From a bacterium (lineage in GTDB: Bacteria; Zixibacteria; MSB-5A5; GN15; FEB-12), in contig JAUXBJ010000197.1 in the NCBI GenBank assembly GCA_030619425.1, forward strand, positions 1 through 5,079: a stretch of DNA of 5,079 bases, given 5' to 3'. The translations under genes and the position numbers were made by a program. A model generated the notes under the pieces. It did not search any database. It was given only the letters and a program-made list of their open reading frames with translations, and was not told the DNA's origin. Position 1 is the first letter of the stretch. Every line of letters starts with the position of its first letter. Shown piece by piece: positions 1 to 5,079 of the stretch.

Positions 1-2957
1 ACTTGCGTGCCGTCGGAGACTCCGATCAGTATCTTCTCAAGCGTTTCGATACTATTGCGCAACTCCCGCTGATAGCGCACACGGACCGAGTAGCGTTCAC
101 GACCCTCAATGGTCGTGGTCAGTTGCTTGCCGCCGACGGCCACCTCGATAATGTCCTGTACTTGCTTCATGTGGATTCCGTATCGCGCAATGGCTTCACG
201 GTCGATGTCGATCTCGAGATATGGTTTGCCGACGATGCGATCAGCGAAAACAGTGTTCCCCTCGACCGATGGGACTTCCTTTAGTAGTCGCTCGATATCA
301 AAGCCGACCTTCTCGATAGATTCCAGGTCGGGTCCCTTGATCTTGACGCCCATAGGCGCCCGCATCCCGGACTGAAGCATGACGATTCGCGCGGCGATAG
401 GCTGCAACCTGGGTGCGCCGGTGGTGCCGGGTAGTTTCGCCATTCTCGTGAGTTCTTTCCAGATGTCGTCGGGCGATTTGATGTGATCGCGCCACTGCCG
501 GTACGGTTCGCCGTCTTCATCGGGGATCGGTTCACCGAATTCATCGAGCGCGAACTGTTCCTGCTCATCATCATACTTGAATTTCAGCAGGCGACCATTT
601 CGGTCGACGCGATACTCCGGTTTGTAATTGATTACCGTCTCTACCATCGAGATCGGAGCCGGGTCCAATGGTGACTCTACCCGGCCGATCTTGCCCACGA
701 CCGACTCTACCTCAGGGACACTACTGAACGCTTTGTCCTGAAACTGCAAAACGTCGAGCGCCTCGCCAATGGAGGCGTGCGGCATGGTCGTCGGCATGTA
801 CAAGAACGAACCCTCATCGAGGTCCGGCATGAATTCTTTACCCAGCCCCGGGAGAGTGTGATTAAGTTTCGTGTAGGCCGAACTCGACCGTACGAAATCC
901 GGTGCGAATCCGAAGAGGCGATCAAACCCCAGCCAGACCGATGTGCCAAACATAATCAGAAACGCAGGCAGCATCAAAAAGAGTAACTTGTTGGCCAAAC
1001 ACCAGCGCAGGATCGGTTCGTAGTAGTGCTGAAGGAGCCATAACAAGAACAGGATACTTCCCAGCAGAACAGCCACAAAACCGAAGTTCGCCGCCACGCC
1101 CGCTTGAATACCTAACGGCATCCAGTGTTGGGTCAGAACGACAGCGACGACCAGCACGATCAGATAGTTGAGCAAGCTGGGCAGTCGGTCGGTCAGACGC
1201 TGGGGAATACGGGCTCTGAACTGGAAGTAAGCCGCCGCCAGAAAAAGCGCCACGCCGGTGAAATACATCGACCAGGCGAAGGCGGCAACACCAACGATCA
1301 ACAGAACTATCGATGGTATCCTGGACGTCCCCATACCGGCGCGTCGCCTGAACAACAGATGCGCCAGGGGTGGTATTATCGTCAGAGCTACGACCACCGA
1401 CGCCAGCAAGGCGAACGTCTTGGTGTAGGCCAGCGGTTTGAACAACTTCCCTTCGGCCGCCTCCATAGCGAAGACCGGCAGGAACGACACCACCGTGGTG
1501 GAGATCGCCGTCAGCACCGCGCCCCCGACTTCCGAAACCGCCTTGAATATGACATCTCGCGTTCGGGCGCCCTCAGGCGCCGCGTCGAGATGCCTGAGGA
1601 TGTTCTCGGTGACGACTACCCCCATGTCGACAATTGTCCCGATGGCGATAGCTATCCCCGATAGGGCCACAATGTTGGCGTCGACGTTGAACAGTTTCAT
1701 GGCGATGAACACCATCAGCACCGTCAACGGAAGCAGCCCGGAGATCAACAGAGAACTGCGAAGATGCATGACCATGATTAGGACGACGATAATGGTCACC
1801 AGGATTTCGTCGACCAGTGCGCGGTTCAAGGTGCCTAACGTCTCATGTATCAGGCCGGTACGATCGTAGAACGGAACAATCTTCACCTGCGAGACGGTGC
1901 CGTCGGGAAGTGTCTTCCTGGGCAGCCCCGGCGATATCTCCTCAATCTTCTTCTTGACGTTTTTGATAACCGCGAGGGGATTCTCGCCGAATCGTACCAC
2001 GACCACGCCGCCCACCGTTTCAGCGCCGCCCTTGTCGAGTGCGCCGCGCCGCATGGCCGGACCCAGCGTCACTGTGGCCACATCCTTGATCCGTACCGGT
2101 ACTGCCAAAGACAGCTTGACGACACCGTTCTCGATATCCTGAAGACTCTCGATAAGGCCGAGACCGCGCACTACGTATTCGACGCGGTTGATTTCAATCG
2201 TCCGGGCGCCGACATCCACATTGGACATTCTCACCGCCCGGAACACATCGGTCAGCGTCACGCCGTGCGCTCGGAGGGCGTCGGGGTCGACGTCGATTTG
2301 ATACTCCTGGACAAAGCCGCCGATAGACGCGACTTCCGCCACACCGTCGGCCGACTGTAAAGCATACCGCACCGTCCAGTCCTGGATAGACCGCAATTCA
2401 TGCAAGTCCCAGCCGCCGGTGGGACGATCCTGCTCGTCGCGTCCTTCGAGCGTGTACCAGAAAACCTGACCGAGGGCGGTCGCGTCGGGACCAAGCATCG
2501 CCTGCACACCTACCGGCAGCGTTCCGGGCGGTAGCGAGTTCAGCTTCTCCAGCAAACGTGAACGTGACCAGTAGAACTCCACGTCTTCTTTGAATATGAC
2601 ATAGATACTCGAGAAGCCGAAGAAAGAGTAACTGCGAATTGTCTTGACGCCGGGAATCCCCAGGAGCGAGGTTGTCAGAGGATAGGTTATTTGGTCCTCA
2701 ATGTCCTGGGGCGAGCGACCCATCCACCGGGTAAAAACAATCTGCTGGTTCTCGCCGATGTCCGGAATGGCATCGACCGGCACCGGATCGCGCGGCAGAC
2801 CAGCGAGGTCCCAGTCGAACGGCGCCACCATGATACCCCAGGACACGAAGGCCAAAGTGACCAGAGTCACTACCAGCTTGTTGTCGAGGCAGTAGGCGAT
2901 GGCCCGGTCAAGCAGTGACCGCCGCGCTTGTTCATGTCGTGGAGATTCGGCACTCAT
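1..2957 (-). CDS. cusA: CusA-like heavy-metal efflux RND transporter (Cu(I)/Ag(I) type), 3' end cut by the window edge
   Basis: This is the inner-membrane pump of a tripartite Cus-type efflux complex, which uses the proton gradient to push metal out through a periplasmic adaptor and an outer-membrane channel. The frame is open from the ATG at 2957 to the window edge (985 codons, no stop). By comparison with E. coli CusA (about 1047 aa), roughly 240 residues with the last membrane helices are missing. Visible parts: TM1 at about 26-46; the HME-RND signature VDAIPDIGENQ at 61-71 and DQITYPLTT at 88-96; a TM4 motif GIAIAIGTIVD ending in Asp444, equivalent to proton-relay Asp405 of E. coli; and LDEGSFLYMP at 713-722. 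The three methionines that bind Cu(I)/Ag(I) in E. coli CusA (573, 623, 672) match Met721, Met771 and Met860; nearby Asp765, Glu773 and Arg857 are also kept. This separates it from CzcA-type Zn/Co/Ni pumps. Two insertions relative to E. coli lie at about 540-648 (hydrophobic) and 783-823 (acidic). The start is supported by a 5-base gap to the cusB stop and a purine-rich ribosome site. The E. coli comparison is from memory, not from an alignment run. Confidence 0.95.
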   Translation of the reverse strand, partial: MSAESPRHEQARRSLLDRAIAYCLDNKLVVTLVTLAFVSWGIMVAPFDWDLAGLPRDPVPVDAIPDIGENQQIVFTRWMGRSPQDIEDQITYPLTTSLLGIPGVKTIRSYSFFGFSSIYVIFKEDVEFYWSRSRLLEKLNSLPPGTLPVGVQAMLGPDATALGQVFWYTLEGRDEQDRPTGGWDLHELRSIQDWTVRYALQSADGVAEVASIGGFVQEYQIDVDPDALRAHGVTLTDVFRAVRMSNVDVGARTIEINRVEYVVRGLGLIESLQDIENGVVKLSLAVPVRIKDVATVTLGPAMRRGALDKGGAETVGGVVVVRFGENPLAVIKNVKKKIEEISPGLPRKTLPDGTVSQVKIVPFYDRTGLIHETLGTLNRALVDEILVTIIVVLIMVMHLRSSLLISGLLPLTVLMVFIAMKLFNVDANIVALSGIAIAIGTIVDMGVVVTENILRHLDAAPEGARTRDVIFKAVSEVGGAVLTAISTTVVSFLPVFAMEAAEGKLFKPLAYTKTFALLASVVVALTIIPPLAHLLFRRRAGMGTSRIPSIVLLIVGVAAFAWSMYFTGVALFLAAAYFQFRARIPQRLTDRLPSLLNYLIVLVVAVVLTQHWMPLGIQAGVAANFGFVAVLLGSILFLLWLLQHYYEPILRWCLANKLLFLMLPAFLIMFGTSVWLGFDRLFGFAPDFVRSSSAYTKLNHTLPGLGKEFMPDLDEGSFLYMPTTMPHASIGEALDVLQFQDKAFSSVPEVESVVGKIGRVESPLDPAPISMVETVINYKPEYRVDRNGRLLKFKYDDEQEQFALDEFGEPIPDEDGEPYRQWRDHIKSPDDIWKELTRMAKLPGTTGAPRLQPIAARIVMLQSGMRAPMGVKIKGPDLESIEKVGFDIERLLKEVPSVEGNTVFADRIVGKPYLEIDIDREAIARYGIHMKQVQDIIEVAVGGKQLTTTIEGRERYSVRVRYQRELRNSIETLEKILIGVSDGTQ

Positions 2958-2962
2958 GTCAA

Positions 2963-4888
2963 CTAACCTGCCCCTTCCACCGAGGTCGTTTCGTCTCTTA
3001 TTTCACCGCAGCGAAGCATCGCTGCGCCGAAGTACGGGTTGTTGATGATGCTGCCGGTCTGCAGCCAGTGAGCACCCCTGTTGTCGAAGGCCATGGGGCA
3101 GAAGGCGAGATAGAAAGTGCGCTCATCGGCATGGCCGAACATGTTGTGCAGATTGATGATGCTGTTCGACACCAACTCAAACGAGGCCCGCACCTTCTCG
3201 ATATCCATCCCGGCAGCCGCAGCGACAGCGTGCTTGGCGATATCGTTCGATAGCTCCATCCACAGTATGTGAGCATCCCCTTCGAAAAGCTTCATGTCGA
3301 CGGCATTGACTTCGGCCGCAATATCATCGGCCGCCGTGGCAGCAGCCTCGAGGTCGTCGTCGGCCAGCGCTGCCTGAAACCGAAAGTAGGCGTCGTACGT
3401 ACCGGTGAGCATCATGACCGCCTGATGACTTATGGCGACAGCCTCAACGGGTTTGCTCTGTCGCGCGGCGGCAACCGGCGTGGCGCTTGGTCCGCTGTGG
3501 TCGTGATCGGGAGGCGGTGCGCCGCCCTCTGGGGACATCATGCTCGGTTTGGCATGAATCTGCAGTTCGGCATCGATCTTGAAAGCGCCGTTGGCCACAA
3601 CTATTTCTCCTTCACGCAGTCCGTCATTGACGATGTAGAAATCACCGGCGCGCGGACCGAGCAGGACCTCTCGGCCTTCGAACAAACGATCGTCATCGTG
3701 AGGTATCTCCACATAGACCACGGCGCGCTTACCGGTAATCAACGGTGCTGTCGCCGGAACTAACAGGGGAGCTTCCGTTTCATCGGCGCTTCCCGTCGCC
3801 TTCACCACACCATCAGCATCGAGTTGCGCGGTGACTACACCATGCGTGAACATGTCGGGCTTGAGCCGACCACCGCTGTTGTCGACTTCGGCGCGCACTC
3901 TGGTGGTGCGCGTCTTCGTGCTCAGCATCGGATCGATAAACGTGATGACCGCTTCGAACTGCTCACCGGGAAATGACCTGGTAGTGAACGCTACCGTCTG
4001 ACCGACTTTCAGCCAGGGCAGGTCTGTTTCGTAGGCATCGAAAATCACCCAGAGTTTCGATAAGTCGGCAATCGTGAACAGGCGCGTGCCGGGAGTGACA
4101 TACATCCCTTCCAGAGCGTTCTTGTGGATCACGATTCCCGAGGCAGGCGAAAAGATAGTGAGATGATCCTCCGCAGCGTCTCTCTTCTCGATAGCCGCGA
4201 CCTGTTGATCGGTCAACCCGTACAACCGAAGTTTCTCTCGGGCCGCTTCCAACGTCGTTTGGGCGGTTGCTTTCAACAGCCGACCACCATCACTTGTCGA
4301 CGATACGGCGCGCAGTGCCTGAATCAACTCTTCCTGAACTCCAAACAACTCCGGAGAGTACATTGTAACTAATGGCTCCCCCTTCTTGACCGTGGCGCCG
4401 GTGAAGTCGATATGCAACTTGTCCAGCCGTCCCGGCGCCCAGGCTGTGATGTACGACAGACGCGTTTCATCGTAGGTCAACCGTCCGAACAAACGCACTT
4501 CAGCTTCAGCCTCGGCGCGCCGTACCGGTTGCGTCTGGATTTGCGCCAGCTTGGCGGCTGTCGCTGTCAGACGCAGTTGGTTGGGGTCTATCGATTCATC
4601 GCCGCCGGATTCAAGCGGTATGAGATCCATGAAACAGATCGGACACTTACCCTCCGTGGGCAGTTGGATCTGCGGGTGCATTGAACAGGTCCAGGCGGTC
4701 GGTTCATCGGCGGCATGATCGTGACCTTCCGGCATAGGTTCTTGCAACGACGGAGTTCCATTGTCGCCGGATAGCCGGTAGCCGAGGGAAAACGTCAATG
4801 CGATCAGAACAATGAATCCGATCAGTCCCACCCCACGCCGCGGAATGAAACCGAGTAATCTGCCAATGAATGAGCCTGAACCAGTCAT
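2963..4888 (-). CDS. cusB: CusB-like RND periplasmic adaptor with N-terminal heavy-metal-binding domain and C-terminal DUF3347-like domain
   Basis: This 641-residue adaptor (membrane fusion protein) should bridge the CusA pump to an outer-membrane channel. Order of parts: membrane anchor at about 19-36 with no lipobox Cys; His-rich stretch EGHDHAADE at 54-62; heavy-metal-binding domain at about 65-92 with Cys68, Met70, His71, Cys82, Cys85 and Met87; lipoyl half at about 149-176 (APGRLDKLHIDFTGATVKKG); helical hairpin at about 180-240; second lipoyl half at about 243-280; beta-barrel and membrane-proximal regions at about 280-445; linker with DHDHSG at 461-466; and a DUF3347-like domain at about 484-630 ending in a Cys/Met/His cluster (FCPMAFDNRGAHW, then NPYFGAAMLRCGEI). 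E. coli CusB is about 407 aa and lacks both the HMBD and the C-terminal domain. The ATG is preceded by GAGGA with suitable spacing, and the anchor begins soon after it. Placement directly before cusA fits the adaptor role. Metal binding by the end domains is inferred from their residues. Confidence 0.95.
   Translation of the reverse strand: MTGSGSFIGRLLGFIPRRGVGLIGFIVLIALTFSLGYRLSGDNGTPSLQEPMPEGHDHAADEPTAWTCSMHPQIQLPTEGKCPICFMDLIPLESGGDESIDPNQLRLTATAAKLAQIQTQPVRRAEAEAEVRLFGRLTYDETRLSYITAWAPGRLDKLHIDFTGATVKKGEPLVTMYSPELFGVQEELIQALRAVSSTSDGGRLLKATAQTTLEAAREKLRLYGLTDQQVAAIEKRDAAEDHLTIFSPASGIVIHKNALEGMYVTPGTRLFTIADLSKLWVIFDAYETDLPWLKVGQTVAFTTRSFPGEQFEAVITFIDPMLSTKTRTTRVRAEVDNSGGRLKPDMFTHGVVTAQLDADGVVKATGSADETEAPLLVPATAPLITGKRAVVYVEIPHDDDRLFEGREVLLGPRAGDFYIVNDGLREGEIVVANGAFKIDAELQIHAKPSMMSPEGGAPPPDHDHSGPSATPVAAARQSKPVEAVAISHQAVMMLTGTYDAYFRFQAALADDDLEAAATAADDIAAEVNAVDMKLFEGDAHILWMELSNDIAKHAVAAAAGMDIEKVRASFELVSNSIINLHNMFGHADERTFYLAFCPMAFDNRGAHWLQTGSIINNPYFGAAMLRCGEIRDETTSVEGAG
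2967..2978 (-). promoter_or_regulatory. Ribosome binding site of cusA inside the end of cusB
   Basis: On the minus strand the purine-rich run GGAAGGGGCAGG ends 9 bases before the cusA ATG and lies within the last codons of cusB. The cusB TAG and the cusA ATG are separated by only 5 bases. This arrangement suggests that translation of cusA is coupled to that of cusB, which would help keep adaptor and pump in proportion. Coupling is inferred from spacing only. Confidence 0.65.
2999..3439 (-). other. DUF3347-like C-terminal domain within cusB
   Basis: Residues 484-630 start with a helix of the type YDAYFRFQAALADDDLEAA, followed by an alanine-rich helical section and the closing motifs CPMAFDNRGAHW and NPYFGAAMLRCGEI. 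This matches my memory of DUF3347, a domain found alone or fused to copper efflux adaptors, often written as CPMA(N/F)...GA-W...I-NPYFG..ML-CGE. Candidate soft-metal ligands are Cys597, Met599, His607, Met624 and Cys627. The function of the domain is not established; metal capture near the adaptor is an inference. Confidence 0.8.
4613..4696 (-). other. Heavy-metal-binding domain (HMBD, YHS-related) within cusB
   Basis: Residues 65-92 of the adaptor follow the pattern W-T-C-S-M-H-P-(x)10-C-P-I-C-F-M-D-L-I-P, the short Cys/Met/His domain common in CusB-like adaptors and in copper ATPases. Likely ligands are Cys68, Met70, His71, Cys82, Cys85 and Met87. The usual Gly between the second CxxC cysteine and the Met is Phe86 here. 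The domain sits just after the membrane anchor, so it should face the periplasm and could pass metal to the pump. Confidence 0.88.
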
Positions 4889-4896
4889 AATGTCAA

Positions 4897-4902
4897 TTCC
4901 TC
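4897..4902 (-). promoter_or_regulatory. Ribosome binding site of cusB
   Basis: On the minus strand GAGGAA lies 8 bases before the ATG at 4888, inside the 27-base gap after the YHS gene. It is a good Shine-Dalgarno match and supports the chosen cusB start. The gap is too short to hold an obvious separate promoter or terminator, so cusB probably shares its transcript with the YHS gene. Confidence 0.75.
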
Positions 4903-4915
4903 AATAACCCAATCA

Positions 4916-5079
4916 CTAGTGGTTGTGCCCTTCGTGCCCCTGTTCGTGACCCTTTTCCTTCTTGACTGCCTCGTCACCGGCCGGTTTGTCAAAAAGGGTG
5001 AAGTACTTCTGAGGGTCCTTCTCGAATTTGTCGATACATCCCTCACAGCAGAAGTAGACCCGGCGACCTTCATGGTCGG
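4916..5079 (-). CDS. YHS/TRASH-type metal-binding protein with His-rich tail, 5' end cut by the window edge
   Basis: This frame is open from the window edge to a TAG at 4916-4918 and gives the last 53 residues of a protein. It begins DHEGRRVYFCCEGCIDKFEK and continues with DPQKYF, which matches the C-terminal half of YHS/TRASH domains (Y-x-F-C-C-x-x-C followed by a helix rich in Lys and Phe and a D-P-x-x-Y-F end). These domains are found in heavy-metal sensors, chaperones and copper-handling proteins. Cysteines are at 10, 11 and 14 of the visible part. After the domain comes a short charged linker and a tail GHEQGHEGHNH with four histidines, which probably adds metal binding. The N-terminal half, which would show a signal peptide or the first metal ligands, lies outside the window, so cellular location and full role cannot be judged. 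Its stop is 27 bases from the cusB start on the same strand, so co-transcription is likely. A longer, overlapping reading frame here (5073-4885) lacks any family resemblance and is a shadow. Confidence 0.85.
   Translation of the reverse strand, partial: DHEGRRVYFCCEGCIDKFEKDPQKYFTLFDKPAGDEAVKKEKGHEQGHEGHNH

Noticed and set aside
281..574. Minus-strand open frame of 97 codons, with another of 65 codons at 298-495
   Set aside because: These are alternate-frame shadows within the CusA gene. The CusA frame itself continues cleanly through the region, so no frameshift needs to be invoked.
1560..1590. GC-rich repeated GGCGCC words that could form a hairpin
   Set aside because: They fall inside conserved CusA codons with no following T-run, so they are explained by coding content and not by a terminator or operator.
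1125..1664. Plus-strand open frame of 179 codons
   Set aside because: It lies wholly antisense to the conserved CusA frame, and its protein is a Gln/Arg/His-rich low-complexity string typical of an antisense shadow, with no recognisable family.
1845..2360. Plus-strand open frame of 171 codons
   Set aside because: It is antisense to the N-terminal porter part of CusA, which matches the family residue by residue. No ribosome site or family match is visible.
3269..3763. Plus-strand open frame of 164 codons
   Set aside because: It is antisense to the C-terminal part of CusB and has no recognisable domain.
4889..4915. Possible promoter or terminator between the YHS gene and cusB
   Set aside because: The gap is only 27 bases, mostly taken up by the ribosome site and its spacer, and shows no hairpin with a T-run or credible -35/-10 pair.
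4885..5073. Minus-strand open frame of 62 codons overlapping the cusB start
   Set aside because: It is in a different frame from the YHS-domain sequence on the same strand. Its product is Arg/Ser/Thr-rich without family features, whereas the neighbouring frame gives a clear Cys-rich YHS motif.

Overview
The window carries three genes, all read from the minus strand and almost touching. It is most of a heavy-metal (copper/silver type) efflux operon of a Gram-negative bacterium. In transcription order these are the 3' end of a YHS/TRASH-type metal-binding protein (5079 to 4916, its start lies outside the window), a complete CusB-like periplasmic adaptor (4888 to 2963), and a CusA-like RND transporter (2957 to 1, its end lies outside the window). 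The transporter fills more than half of the window. It has no stop codon inside it, so a caller that requires a stop will miss it; it has to be read directly from the minus strand.

How the parts work together: in the known Cus system, CusA is the proton-driven inner-membrane pump, CusB is the adaptor that joins it to an outer-membrane channel and helps load metal, and an outer-membrane factor (CusC/TolC type) completes the tube. No outer-membrane factor is visible here. It may lie beyond either edge or elsewhere in the genome. The extra metal-handling modules are notable: a Cys/His-rich YHS protein with a histidine tail, and an adaptor with a heavy-metal-binding domain in front and a DUF3347-like domain behind. 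Together they suggest that periplasmic or membrane-side metal capture is built into the operon.

The transporter keeps the copper-site methionine triad of E. coli CusA (Met721, Met771 and Met860 here), so Cu(I)/Ag(I) is favoured over the divalent metals handled by CzcA/CnrA relatives. Compared with E. coli CusA it has about 109 extra residues between the membrane proton-relay Asp and the first triad Met, enough for about four extra membrane helices. It also has about 40 extra acidic residues between the second and third triad Met.

Organism: a Gram-negative bacterium of moderately high GC content (mid-50s percent by eye). The long CusA form and the adaptor with HMBD and DUF3347 would fit an FCB-group or related environmental lineage, but that is a weak inference. 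I see no RNA genes, mobile elements, CRISPR arrays, convincing promoters or terminators. There is no non-coding stretch longer than 27 bases. This looks like a known class of system with unusual domain architecture, not a wholly new one.
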